A stretch of 64,000 nucleotides of DNA from Streptomyces sp. NBC_01446. GTDB taxonomy: Bacteria; Actinomycetota; Actinomycetes; Streptomycetales; Streptomycetaceae. Below, piece by piece: positions 16,858-25,670 of the stretch. Below the pieces are notes generated by a model. It ran no database searches, was not told the origin of the DNA, and saw only the letters and a list, made by a program, of their open reading frames with translations. Location of the stretch: contig NZ_JAPEPO010000001.1 in assembly GCF_026340095.1 (NCBI RefSeq), forward strand, positions 1,054,001 through 1,118,000. The letters are read 5' to 3'. The translations under genes were made by a program, and so were the position numbers. The stretch's first letter is position 1. Each line of letters opens with the position of its first letter.

Positions 16858-19800
16858 TCACCTGTGTCGCCACGCCTGCCGGAGCCTCAAAATCTCCTGC
16901 GCCCAGTGCACCTCCAGCTCATCGTCGGGAATGCGCGGGCGGCCGAGGCTGTGTCGGACGTGCGGATACAACCAGTGCTGCGAGGCATCCACACTTGCGA
17001 TCAAGGTCGTCAACAGTGGTTCGTCGTGCGGAGTTCGATAGTCAACGGCGACGAGGAGCTCTCCTTGATCGTCAGGGTGCAGGTGAGGCAGCGCCTCCTG
17101 CATGCGCGCTCGGAGTGCGCCCCAGGTCAGAACTGACCCACCGGCACGGGCCGTGTCCACCAGCACGGCACGGACCGGGTCAGCCAACCGGTCGATGGCG
17201 GCGCGGGTAAGCCGGTCGGGCCCCGGCAACGACGGATTCCTTTTGGCGCGGGGAAGGTCCACAGCCGTGAGTGGCGACGCCGGCTTTGTAAGGGGCTGCG
17301 ACTTGGCTCTCTGGTGGTTCAACCGGCTCCGCCAACGCCGCAACCGCGTCTCCTCTACGGACGGGAGGGGGCCAGTCAGGGCTCCCCGGAGTTCCTGAAT
17401 GGCAGCGAGCACGTCGCTGATATCAGTTGTGGTTGCCGTGGCGCGGGCCGCATCGAGCCGCGCGAGCATCCGTCTGATCTGTTTGAGGGGAGGATCCGTT
17501 TCGGGACGGTTGGTGTGGTTCTGGCACCATACTTTCACTTCCTTCATGAAAGGCGTGAACGTCTCGCGGTCCTCGGGCGAGAGACGGAGCCCATACACAG
17601 GGCCGGCCAGTCGACGTGCGGCTTCAACAGATGCGAGGTCGCCGGTCTGCTGTGCTGTCCGCATCTCATCAACGAGCCAGTCGAACTCGGCGCGTGCCTC
17701 GGCGTGGGCCCCGTCCTGCTCCGCCGGGGGGCCACTCGGCGCGGCCTTCTGACCGCCCTGCGCCGCGCGCTCGGATGCAGCGCTCATCCGCTGCGTGAGG
17801 GCGTCGAACTCGTCTGAAAGGTCATTTGGCAGGGGCCCTGGGCAGCGGCGCTTGAGGATCTTGGCGTGGGCCAGTGCGCTGCGGAGCCTGGTCTGCTCCT
17901 CGGGGGCGCCCGGTTGGGGCAAGGTTTCGAAGACGGTACGCAGGGACTCCTGCGCTTCCTGTGCCTCGTGGTTCCTGATCCACTCACGCATCTCATCCTT
18001 CAGCGCCCTCAGTTGCAGTTTCGCTTGGAAAGAGAGACGGGCTTCGCGAAGGACGTCGGTCTCGCGCTTGAGGCGAGTTGCACTCGTGAGGTCTCCTGAC
18101 GCCTTGGCTTCCGCGAAGAGTTCCGCGATGCGCGGCAGGTCCTGCGGTGTCCTTTCGGTGAGGCTTCTCGTGGCCCGCGGCGTGGCGGGAGAACCGCCCG
18201 GTGGATCCGTGCGAGCGGCAGTCGTGCTCGTTGGCGGGGTTGGGGTGGACGGGCGGGTCGTCGCTGAATCGGGCGCCTCGACAGGTGGACCAACCAGGCG
18301 ATCGAGCTCGTCCAGCAGGCGGTCTCCGGTTTGGATCCATTGACGGAGGGCTCGGGCTTCCGTACGTGCTTCGGTGAAGCCCTTGACGTGGTCTTCCGCC
18401 CGGGGGATCGCCGTCGCAAGTCGCGCAGCGCGACGCCCGGTCGCTCGAGACCTAGTACTCGTCGCTTCTGCCAACTTCGAACGCAGCGCTTGGACATGCC
18501 GGTTGGCGGCACCCAACTCAACCCGGCTCGGTGGCTTCGCAGGGCCGGTATCTGCGGCGCGAGGGCTGGCGACACTCACGGCGACATGTTTGCCGTACGT
18601 CGCGTGCACTCGACGGATCGCGTCTGCGCTCCACCGCTGCAGTGCAGCATCCGACGCGGGGGCCACCACACCGAGTTGGCGTAGCGTCGTGCTCAGGTAA
18701 GGCAAGGCGCGCCGGGCTCCGGGCGCAAGGACCAATACACAGAGGGGTACGGCTCCTGCGGGTACGGGTCGGTCCGCCTCCAGAAGGAGGTTGCGGCGTG
18801 CGGAGTCTGAGAGGTTTGCCAGGCTGAGGCCGTGTTCTCGCGCGAGTTGCTTCCATGTCGTGGTGGTCTGCTGGGTCGCGACTCGTTCGAGTGCCTTGCG
18901 TAGGACGGCTGCCTGGCGGCTGCGCTTGGGCTGTGCGGGGGGCTCGTCACGCACATGCTTGGGAGCAACGGCGTCCTGGCGACGAGGTGCGTGTTCCGGG
19001 GCGCCAAGGGCGACGCTTGGGCGCCACAGTCCGGTGCGTTCCGCGTCAAGTCCGTTCAGCCGGTGGATCCCGTCTGAGCGGACGGCCCACGACGTGTCGG
19101 ATGTTCCGATGGGGTCGGTTAGCAAGAGGCGGACCATGCCGGTCAGTTGGTAGACGTAATCATCGGCGGGTGGCGGAACATCGTTCGGCAGGGAGAGCAG
19201 GGCTCGAGCGATCCTGCTTCCGGAGGGTTTGAGATAACCCGCGTATAGGAGACGCCCATCGGCGGCCAGGGGGGAGTCCGCCGGCGCGTCCGTCTCTGTG
19301 TCGACGGCGAAGACAAGCTGCGCGCCTTGCAGGGAGAGGCTGGCAGGGAGGGGACTGTTGCGCATGCCGCCGCTGCGTATCTTCTTGGCAGCGCGTAGTT
19401 CGTCCAGGGTGGGGGTCACGATGCCGTCCGTGGTCAAACGGCAGGTGTCCAGTGGAGTCCATGAGACGGGGGAATCCGCGGTCACTGTCCCGATCAGGAC
19501 ACGGCGGTCGTTGCCGGACGTCTCACAGCGGACTCTCAGTGCGTAGCCCTGTCGGGCGACCATGTCCCGCGTGATCGCGCCTTCGGGGCCGAACACCCAC
19601 TCAACATGCCCTTCGCGGGCCCCAAGACTTTCGGCGGCCTTGCGCCAGCGGCGGTAGTCCTCGGGGCGAAGTTCGAAGCGCAGATGTTGTCCCGTGGCTC
19701 GGAGCCAGAAGTCCACGGCGTCGCCAGGTCCTGTACCGAGGCTGCGGAGGTCGGCCTGCGCAGCATGCCCCTGACCGATCAGCCATTCCTTGACATGCTG

Positions 19801-20109
19801 CTTGATGAACAAATGATCGGCGCTGTCGACACCGTTGGACGTCCGGTGGCACGGCGCGACGGTGCCCGTACGGTCGGGATAGTGGGAGAAGTGGCAGACC
19901 TTGGTCTCGTAGCGCTTGGTCATCAGCTTCTCGCCGCAGCCACCAAGCAGCGTTCCGCACCAGAATCGGTCCGTCCCGTATTGACGGCGGAACTCGTCGA
20001 GGTTGTGCGGCTCTTCGGGCAGGATGACGGGGCGGTCCGAGTCCCGACCGCCCATCACGGCCGTTTGAACGAGCCGGGTGTCTATCTGGCGCACCTTCGT
20101 CCCTCCCAT
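16858..20109 (-). CDS. Large CoiA-like protein, putative zinc-nuclease N-terminus
   Basis: The protein is 1083 residues from the ATG at 20109 (MGGTKVRQIDTRLVQTAV), chosen because a gene remnant occupies the sequence just upstream. The N-terminal region resembles CoiA-type proteins: FWCGTLLGGCGEKL, KVCHFSHYPDR and APCHRTS as a Cys/His cluster, then SADHLFIKQHVKEWL and AVDFWL with LRFELRPEDYRRW, which could be a PD-(D/E)xK-type site. The middle and C-terminal parts are long charged helical segments and Pro/Thr-rich linkers. It carries no transmembrane span. It starts a run of nucleic-acid and defence genes. Function is unproven; the CoiA link is pattern-based. Confidence 0.6.
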   Translation of the reverse strand: MGGTKVRQIDTRLVQTAVMGGRDSDRPVILPEEPHNLDEFRRQYGTDRFWCGTLLGGCGEKLMTKRYETKVCHFSHYPDRTGTVAPCHRTSNGVDSADHLFIKQHVKEWLIGQGHAAQADLRSLGTGPGDAVDFWLRATGQHLRFELRPEDYRRWRKAAESLGAREGHVEWVFGPEGAITRDMVARQGYALRVRCETSGNDRRVLIGTVTADSPVSWTPLDTCRLTTDGIVTPTLDELRAAKKIRSGGMRNSPLPASLSLQGAQLVFAVDTETDAPADSPLAADGRLLYAGYLKPSGSRIARALLSLPNDVPPPADDYVYQLTGMVRLLLTDPIGTSDTSWAVRSDGIHRLNGLDAERTGLWRPSVALGAPEHAPRRQDAVAPKHVRDEPPAQPKRSRQAAVLRKALERVATQQTTTTWKQLAREHGLSLANLSDSARRNLLLEADRPVPAGAVPLCVLVLAPGARRALPYLSTTLRQLGVVAPASDAALQRWSADAIRRVHATYGKHVAVSVASPRAADTGPAKPPSRVELGAANRHVQALRSKLAEATSTRSRATGRRAARLATAIPRAEDHVKGFTEARTEARALRQWIQTGDRLLDELDRLVGPPVEAPDSATTRPSTPTPPTSTTAARTDPPGGSPATPRATRSLTERTPQDLPRIAELFAEAKASGDLTSATRLKRETDVLREARLSFQAKLQLRALKDEMREWIRNHEAQEAQESLRTVFETLPQPGAPEEQTRLRSALAHAKILKRRCPGPLPNDLSDEFDALTQRMSAASERAAQGGQKAAPSGPPAEQDGAHAEARAEFDWLVDEMRTAQQTGDLASVEAARRLAGPVYGLRLSPEDRETFTPFMKEVKVWCQNHTNRPETDPPLKQIRRMLARLDAARATATTTDISDVLAAIQELRGALTGPLPSVEETRLRRWRSRLNHQRAKSQPLTKPASPLTAVDLPRAKRNPSLPGPDRLTRAAIDRLADPVRAVLVDTARAGGSVLTWGALRARMQEALPHLHPDDQGELLVAVDYRTPHDEPLLTTLIASVDASQHWLYPHVRHSLGRPRIPDDELEVHWAQEILRLRQAWRHR

Positions 20110-20147
20110 AACCGGCCCGAGGCACACTGGCCTCGAACTCGACAATT

Positions 20148-20531
20148 TCACCGAACTACGGCACCAGGACCGCAAGGTGTGCGACCGGCACACTTCTGCG
20201 CCAGCTGGGTGGTCCACAGCACGACGCCGGTGTCGCGGGTTTCCACATCGGAGACGACACGACGGCCGACGTACCAGGTATCCGGCTTCCCGTCCTGCCC
20301 ATCCCGCGTGTCCACGCGGCTGATGACCAGCGACGCGTCACCGAGACCGGTGTCTTCCGCGGCCTTGTCTTCGGCGTCTTTCCGGTTGGCGACGCTGTCT
20401 TTGCCGCTTACGGAGGTCGAGGTGATGAAGTCGCCACTCAGTTCGGCCAGAGGCTTCTCGTCGCAGTCGTAGGCGCGGTCCACCGCCTTCTGCTCCTCGG
20501 CGATGATCTCGTCGCGTGTGGTGGTGCTCAT
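20148..20531 (-). pseudogene. N-terminal fragment of a HelD/UvrD-family helicase
   Basis: The frame begins MSTTTRDEIIAEEQKAVDRA and continues with SGKDSVANRKDAE, DASLVISRVDTRDG, TWYVGRRVVSDVETRD and VVLWTTQLAQK. This order is that of the N-terminal domain of actinobacterial HelD-like RNA polymerase-recycling ATPases. Only about 125 residues remain: similarity fades after AQK and a stop arrives at 20148, before the Walker A motif. It is therefore a dead stub upstream of the CoiA-like gene. The family call is from memory of sequence pattern. Confidence 0.6.
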
Positions 20532-20550
20532 GTACGTCCCCTCCCCCTGC

Positions 20551-20596
20551 GGCGCCGCGAGAGGCGCCGCGAGAGGCGCCGCGAGAGGCGCCGCGC
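20551..20596. repeat. 12-bp tandem repeat, about 3.8 copies
   Basis: The unit GGCGCCGCGAGA is repeated exactly at 20551, 20563 and 20575, with a partial fourth copy. It lies just upstream of the helicase stub, on a stretch that would otherwise be its promoter region. Each unit contains the palindrome GGCGCC. It is too short and regular for a CRISPR array. Confidence 0.9.
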
Positions 20597-20662
20597 GCCG
20601 GGCATACGCCCGGCCCCCGGCAAAAGACTTATCAGACACATTGGTCAGTTGTTAATACCGGG

Positions 20663-21040
20663 TCAGGGGGTCAATTCCTGTACCAGATTGCCGACTTCCG
20701 TCCGCCACGCGCGGACCTGATCCCGGGTGGGACCGATCTCGTACTGGTGGTAGTGGCACCCCAGGCAGAGGTGCGACCAGACGGCGTTGGTCCGGCGGGC
20801 GGTCGTCGCGGCGATGTAGCAGCGCAGGCAGAGCATCTTGGCCCGCATGGTGATGCCAGCGAGCCCCGGCATCGCTGCGTCGAGCGTGCGGTCGACGGCG
20901 ATCTCCAGCGCCGTCCGCAGCGCGAGGGAGGCCCCGCGGTGCCGGCCGAGGGCCGCCGTCGCCCCGACGTTGGGGTCGGAGAGCAACAGGTCGGCCGTCA
21001 GCAGCAGCTCTTCGACGGAGGTGCTTGGGGTAGTCGTCAC
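20663..21040 (-). CDS. Small zinc-cysteine protein coupled to SMC-like ATPase
   Basis: The 125-residue protein starts at a GTG that overlaps the stop of the ATPase gene (GTGA), so the two are translated together. Its C-terminal half holds two C-x2-C knuckles, C71/C74 (MLCLRC) and C92/C95 (LCLGCH), consistent with one zinc ribbon. The N-terminal half is helical (VEELLLTADLLLSDP, LALRTALEIAVDRTL). It has no membrane span or known catalytic motif. Coupling and size suggest a regulatory or DNA-contacting partner of the ATPase. Not recognised as a named family. Confidence 0.7.
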   Translation of the reverse strand: MTTTPSTSVEELLLTADLLLSDPNVGATAALGRHRGASLALRTALEIAVDRTLDAAMPGLAGITMRAKMLCLRCYIAATTARRTNAVWSHLCLGCHYHQYEIGPTRDQVRAWRTEVGNLVQELTP

Positions 21041-23487
21041 TTGGTCACCCCTGCCGTACGCACCTTCTGTGCGAGATCCTTGATCTCGTCCACGAAGCGG
21101 TGGGCATCGGCGATCCGCGCACCCGTGGCGTGGGCGCCGTTCTGGCACTGCTTGAGGAGGTCCACCGAACGCGGTCCGCAGCGGGTGCGGAGTTCCCGAT
21201 ACACATCGTCGGTGCGGTCGACGTCGCCGAAGAAGGCCAGCGCGGCCATCTTCATAAGCTTGTCGGCGTCGGCTACGGCGGCATGGAGATCATGCTCGGA
21301 GCCTCCGGAGCGGTGGTGCTGGACCCAGGCGGCCTCGACGAAGGCGTTCTCCAGGGCGATCCGGCACAGGCTGGGCAGGACATGGGTGCGTGCTGCCTCC
21401 GGCAGGTTTCTGGTGCTGGCAAGGGCCCTGGCGTCCCCGATTGCCTGGTGGACCGGGTCGGTCACCGGCTTGACGTGCACCTTGGACGACTTGCCCCGCT
21501 CCACCTCGAACACCGTGACCGGCAGCTCCTGGGTCGTGAAGGCGCGCTGGAGCCGGGTGTCGTGGGTGAACACGATCACCTGCCGGTGCTCGCCGAGCTC
21601 GTGCAGGACCTGGGCGAGTCCGTTGACCTTGGCGGGGTCCATGGACTGCACGGGGTCGTCGATGACGATGAAGCCGAACGGGCTGTCGGCGGTGGCGGCC
21701 CGGGGTAGGAACAGGGACAGCGCGAGAGAGTGCTGCTCTCCCTGGCTCATGACGCTCAGTGCCGAAGCCTCCTCGCCGTCGACGGTGACGTCCATGACGA
21801 GCTTGCGGACATTAGCCTTCTCGCTGCCCTGAAGAGTCACTGACTGGAGGTCGATGTCGCTCTCCTGGCGAAGCTTCTCCCAGATCCGCTGGGAGTGACC
21901 GGTGAAGCCCTCCATGCGCTTCTCCCGCAGCTCGGCGGAGAGCGCCTTGACCCAGGCGCGGGCCTTCCTGACGTGACTCAACTGGGGCTCGCCCTCCGCC
22001 GCGGCGCGGGCCTTCTCCGTCCAGCTCGCCAGGCGGGTGACGAGCTGACGCCACCGCTCGTCCCGCTTCTCCAGCTCCCTGGCGGCGTTGTCCTTCACCG
22101 CGGCGCAGGCATCGGCCAGGGTCAATGCAGTGTCGTGGACGCGCTGGGCGAGCTCACCCGGGTCGCTGACCGTCCGGCAGGCGAGCCAGGCGTTCCACGG
22201 ATCGGTCAGGGCGACCGGGATCCGCTGGGGCGTCTGGACGAGGTCCTGCGCCGCCCGTGTCGCCGATCGCAGTTCGCTGCGGGCGTCCTCGGCCGTCTTC
22301 GCCTCCTGGCGAAGCAGGGCGATCTGAGCACTGGCGCCGGCAGCCCACGCGACGTCGAGGACCTGCTCCGTGCCGCAGACGGGGCAGGACCCTTCGTCGG
22401 GGTGGCGGTTGTTGTGGGCCAGTGCCTTCTCCAGGAGGTGGGCACGCTGCAGCGCGTCCTCGGCCCCGGTCAAGCGCACGTCCTCGACTCCGGCGAGCGC
22501 CTCGCGCAGCCGGTCCACCGCGGCCCCGACCTGCTCCAGGTCGGGTCCCTGCACGTCAGCCGCGGCGCGCAGCTCGGCGAGGAGGCCGTCGTCAGTAGCA
22601 GGCAGGCCCACCACCAGCCCCTCAAGAGTCTCGAAGTCGGGTCGACCTTTCGTCTCGATGGCTACGAGCGCCTGGACCGCACGTTCGTCGTCCTGCAGTG
22701 CGTACAGCGCGTCCTTGAGCTCCGGCACCTCGTTCTTCGCCGCCTTGAAGGCGTCACCCAGCGCCTTCTCCTGCTGCCCGAGGCGGTTGTACGCGGCGCT
22801 GATGTGCCCCAGTCCGAGGATCGTGGCGATGGAGTCGTACATCTGGGAGGGCTTGCCGCTGATCATGCGGCCGAGATCGACGTATGACAGGAAGGGGCGG
22901 TAGTCCGTGAGGGCCTGCTTCCAGTCCACCTGGTCGAGGGGGACCGTGCCGTGTTCGGGCCGCCGGAACGTGCCCGCGCAGTCGCCGATGTCGTTGCCGG
23001 ACCAGGTGCGGGTGAGCGTGCTCAGGCCGTTGTCGCCCTCTGCCGCGAGCTTGACCTCGACTTCCGTCTTGGAACTCTCGTGCAGGTTCCGCCAGTTGCT
23101 GGTGCGCGTCGCGTCCTGTCCCAGCCATCGCGTGTTCGTCCCGGTGAACGCCGTCTCCACGGCCTCGGCGATGCTGGACTTGCCGGAGCCGTTGCGGCCC
23201 ACGACGAGGGTGACACCCGGCCGGAGGCTGAGGTTGAGCCAGGCGCGGGGGCCGATGCCACGGAAGCCTTCCACGGAGACGGAGTCGAGGTAGATCCGGC
23301 CGACGGAGGACAGCCCTTCGGCCTCCCCCTCGCCCAGAGCGTCCTTGAGGAGCACCTTCACCGGCTCGCTGAGGACCGCCTCCGCGAGGCGGGCCTCTAC
23401 CAGTTCGGCTACGGGCATGGACGGGGCGGTCTGGGGCGGCTGGGTGGAATGGTGCGCGGTGTGCTGGGGCTGTTCCTTCTCGGTCAT
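21037..23487 (-). CDS. SMC/Rad50-like ATPase
   Basis: The 816-residue protein starts at ATG 23487 with CGGAG upstream. It has an ABC/SMC head split by coiled coil: VEGFRGIGPRAWLNL, Walker A GRNGSGKSS (97-105), a central arm with a C-x2-C hook (CPVCGTEQ, near 370) like the Rad50 zinc hook, the signature MSQGEQHSLALSL near 577, and Walker B FGFIVIDDPVQSMDP near 605, then FTHDTRL. The head and hook plan suits DNA-end or structure sensing, as in Rad50, RecF and many SMC-type phage-defence ATPases. The coupled zinc protein is its likely partner. No nuclease subunit of SbcD type is next to it. Confidence 0.85.
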   Translation of the reverse strand: MTEKEQPQHTAHHSTQPPQTAPSMPVAELVEARLAEAVLSEPVKVLLKDALGEGEAEGLSSVGRIYLDSVSVEGFRGIGPRAWLNLSLRPGVTLVVGRNGSGKSSIAEAVETAFTGTNTRWLGQDATRTSNWRNLHESSKTEVEVKLAAEGDNGLSTLTRTWSGNDIGDCAGTFRRPEHGTVPLDQVDWKQALTDYRPFLSYVDLGRMISGKPSQMYDSIATILGLGHISAAYNRLGQQEKALGDAFKAAKNEVPELKDALYALQDDERAVQALVAIETKGRPDFETLEGLVVGLPATDDGLLAELRAAADVQGPDLEQVGAAVDRLREALAGVEDVRLTGAEDALQRAHLLEKALAHNNRHPDEGSCPVCGTEQVLDVAWAAGASAQIALLRQEAKTAEDARSELRSATRAAQDLVQTPQRIPVALTDPWNAWLACRTVSDPGELAQRVHDTALTLADACAAVKDNAARELEKRDERWRQLVTRLASWTEKARAAAEGEPQLSHVRKARAWVKALSAELREKRMEGFTGHSQRIWEKLRQESDIDLQSVTLQGSEKANVRKLVMDVTVDGEEASALSVMSQGEQHSLALSLFLPRAATADSPFGFIVIDDPVQSMDPAKVNGLAQVLHELGEHRQVIVFTHDTRLQRAFTTQELPVTVFEVERGKSSKVHVKPVTDPVHQAIGDARALASTRNLPEAARTHVLPSLCRIALENAFVEAAWVQHHRSGGSEHDLHAAVADADKLMKMAALAFFGDVDRTDDVYRELRTRCGPRSVDLLKQCQNGAHATGARIADAHRFVDEIKDLAQKVRTAGVTK

Positions 23488-23610
23488 GAGGTGCTCCGGG
23501 GTGGGCGCGGGAAACATGGAAGAGCCCGGGGGCCGGGCCGAAGGCGGGGCAGGTTCACCGGACCCCCGGCCGGCAGTGGGGAGAAAGGCGGCCCGAGGGC
23601 GTCGGTACTC

Positions 23611-23728
23611 GGTGAGGGCGCCGGTGGCCTACAGCGTGACCAGGCGCGGGAGTTCGGTGGGCGGGACGGTGTCACGCGCGAAGTGCGGGCCGAGCTCGCG
23701 AGAGGGTCGGCGGCCTCGTTGAGGGGTG
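23611..23728 (-). pseudogene. Remnant of the 3-prime end of an RNase H-like gene
   Basis: About 118 bases match, at roughly 85 percent by eye, the end of the intact RNase H-like gene (25689-25808). Shared stretches include GCGCGGGAGTTCGGTG and TCGGCGGCCTCGTTGAG. The NEAAD motif is retained but the frame is broken. It marks an old partial duplication or recombination bounding the 23.6-26.3 kb block. Confidence 0.75.
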
Positions 23729-23739
23729 CCGCGCCCGAT

Positions 23740-24212
23740 GCGCCCACGTGACCTGCCGGTCGGCGCGAGCGCCGCCGGTCAGGGCGCGGGGGTCGGTCTT
23801 GGCGATGTCGTCGACGTTGGTCAGGCAGGCTTTCATGAAGGCGTCACGGTGGATGGTGCCGCCGCTGGGCTCCTGGGAGATCTGGGCGTACTCCTGCGAG
23901 CAGGTGCTGTCGCTCGCGGTGTAGGTCATGCTGCCGTCGTCGACGTACACGCCCCCGATATCGCGCCGGAGGCATAGGCGCCGAGAAGTGTTGAGCGGCC
24001 GAAGACAGGCTTGTCCACAGTCTTGGTGACCGTATGGGTGATGACCTTGGGCGGGCGAGACTCGGCCTGATGGGCGCGGTGGTCGGCAGTAGCCGCCTGG
24101 CGGCGGGCGGTGGCGAGCGCAGAGTGGGTACTGACGTGGTCCACCGTGGCCGCGGGGACGGACAGGGCGTCAACCCGCAGGCGGCAATGGCAATGACGTT
24201 GGCTCGGTTCAC
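23740..24212 (-). pseudogene. Frameshifted small secreted-protein gene
   Basis: Three frames read in succession give one sensible secreted protein. A signal-like start MNRANVIAIAACGLT is followed by LSVPAATVDHVSTHSALATA and PPKVITHTVTKTVDKPVFG, then GGVYVDDGSMTYTASDSTC and HRDAFMKACLTNVDDIAKTD. The breaks lie near 24167-24169 (a missing G in a GG) and near 23955-23962. The two late Cys may pair. Function is unknown. The gene is broken as sequenced and runs into the RNase H remnant, so its end is uncertain. Confidence 0.6.
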
Positions 24213-24525
24213 GGTTGTCCTTCAGGTAAGGAATCGGAGGGTGAAAACCACGCAGCAGGTCGTGGCCGGGGCGGCGCGGAGGCGGCGGAGCATCGCCTCG
24301 CCGCCGCACTCGAAGGCGTACTGACCCGCTCGGGCAGCCAGTCAGCCGGCGTTGGTGTCGGTCCACTTGCCGCTGAAGAATGAGCTGCCGCCGCGCCACC
24401 GTCACCTCCCTGAGCGGGAAGGTACGGATTTCAGACGGTGGCGGATCTTGGGGGCTGCAATTCGCCCGGACACGACGGGCCCCGCTCGCGGCTGTGCGCG
24501 GGGCGGCCTCCTCGGTGCGGGCTGG
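24213..24525. other. Intergenic stretch without a supported gene
   Basis: The 313 bases between the broken secreted-protein gene and the lipoprotein gene show no frame with a recognised motif on either strand and no convincing terminator hairpin. Confidence 0.5.
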
Positions 24526-24936
24526 TTAGTATGCGCCGCTGTCCCGTAGCTCACTCACGACCTGCGCCCGCAGTTCCGGGCAGTACGCCTTCACGCCCAT
24601 CAACAGCAGTTCGTTCGCCTCTTGCTTCTGCGTGCCCCAGTCCGGTCCGTACGGGTACAGACCGCCCTCGTCGAACATCCACTGCACGCTGTGCCCCTCG
24701 CCCAGAGCGTCGCACCACTCCTGTGGAAAGTCGATGAGGTCACCGTCGGATGGCTGTCGCTCGGCCCAGCTGCGCCACGACGCAAGGTGCACGGCGTCGA
24801 GGAACTTGACTTCCTTGCTGACACTCGGCGACGCCTTCGGCTTGGCAGGCGTCTTGTCGTCGCTGGTACTGCCACAGGCAGCAAGCGAAGCGAGCACGGC
24901 AGCGGCGAGTATCACGGTATTGGTGATGCGGCGCAT
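24526..24936 (-). CDS. Small lipoprotein, DUF732-like
   Basis: The 136-residue protein starts at ATG 24936 behind CCCTGGGGG. A lipoprotein signal (VILAAAVLASLAACGS) ends in the lipobox LAAC. The mature domain reads FLDAVHLASWRSWAER, then FPQEWCDALGEGHSVQWMF and VKAYCPELRAQV, with two Cys about 50 residues apart, the pattern of small exported DUF732-like domains of actinobacteria. Role unknown. The leader sequence around the start resembles that of the next gene upstream (25605), hinting at common control. Confidence 0.7.
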   Translation of the reverse strand: MRRITNTVILAAAVLASLAACGSTSDDKTPAKPKASPSVSKEVKFLDAVHLASWRSWAERQPSDGDLIDFPQEWCDALGEGHSVQWMFDEGGLYPYGPDWGTQKQEANELLLMGVKAYCPELRAQVVSELRDSGAY

Positions 24937-25032
24937 CGTGTCCCCCAGGGTGTGTGAAGTCGGTACGGGGCGTGCACGGTTGAACGAACCAAGGCCCACC
25001 GTCACGGGTCGGCGGGGCCTTGGTCGAAGAGA

Positions 25033-25605
25033 TCAGTAGTTGGCGTTGGCGATGAGGTCGCCATCCTGGCCGTAGACGCTGACGAGCCCGTTCTTGGACT
25101 CGTAGCAGGACGTGAACGCAGAGGCGATGAGCTTCGCGTCCCCCTGGTTGTCGCTCATGAGCCCGCCACTGAAGTCGGTGTAGACCTCAGCCGAGTCCAG
25201 GATGTCGTTCCGCTTGTCCGCGCCGGTCACCTTCGTCACGTGCTGGACGGCCTTCTTCTCCGTGGCCGTGCCGGACTTGGCGACGCAGGCCTTGAACTGC
25301 TCCGCCTGCGTCTTCGTCTTCTGCGCGGGCGTCGCCTCGGCCTTGTCGGACTCCGGCGTGCGGCCGGCGGCGACGGCCTTGTCCTTGGCGCCGGTGTCGG
25401 TGGAGTCGCCGTTTCCGCTGCCGGCCGCGGCGGCGATGCCGATCAGAACGAAGAGGGCAACGACGCCGAGGCAGCCGAAGCCGACGATCTTTCCTGCCTT
25501 CGACTTCTTCGGCGGCTGCGGCTGGAACGGCGGAGTGCCGTAGCCCTGCTGCTGCGGGCCGCCCCAACCGGGCTGGGGCTGCTGCGGGTACTGCTGCTGG
25601 CTCAT
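25033..25605 (-). CDS. Single-span membrane protein with Gln/Pro-rich N-terminus
   Basis: The 190-residue protein starts MSQQQYPQQPQPGWG at ATG 25605. A cytoplasmic Gln/Pro/Gly-rich tail is followed by a basic KKSKAGK, one membrane span (IVGFGCLGVVALFVLIGIAAAA) and an extracellular domain with two Cys (FKACVAKSG and FTSCYESKNG). This is a common actinobacterial plan for small surface proteins of unknown role. An alternative start at 25707 adds 34 residues without motif; the ATG at 25605 has CCCCTGGGGGG just upstream and is preferred. Confidence 0.75.
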   Translation of the reverse strand: MSQQQYPQQPQPGWGGPQQQGYGTPPFQPQPPKKSKAGKIVGFGCLGVVALFVLIGIAAAAGSGNGDSTDTGAKDKAVAAGRTPESDKAEATPAQKTKTQAEQFKACVAKSGTATEKKAVQHVTKVTGADKRNDILDSAEVYTDFSGGLMSDNQGDAKLIASAFTSCYESKNGLVSVYGQDGDLIANANY

Positions 25606-25670
25606 GGTCCCCCCCAGGGGATGTAGATGCACCTTGCGGGTGCGTGTGACTTGTGAAGCTGGAATGTGCG

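Noticed and set aside
20551..20596. CRISPR array
   Set aside because: Units are 12 bp with no spacers and only about four copies; no cas genes are present in the window.
20663..23487. Lamassu, Wadjet or SbcCD
   Set aside because: No LmuA effector, JetABD subunits or SbcD nuclease next to the SMC-like ATPase; the partner is a small zinc-cysteine protein.
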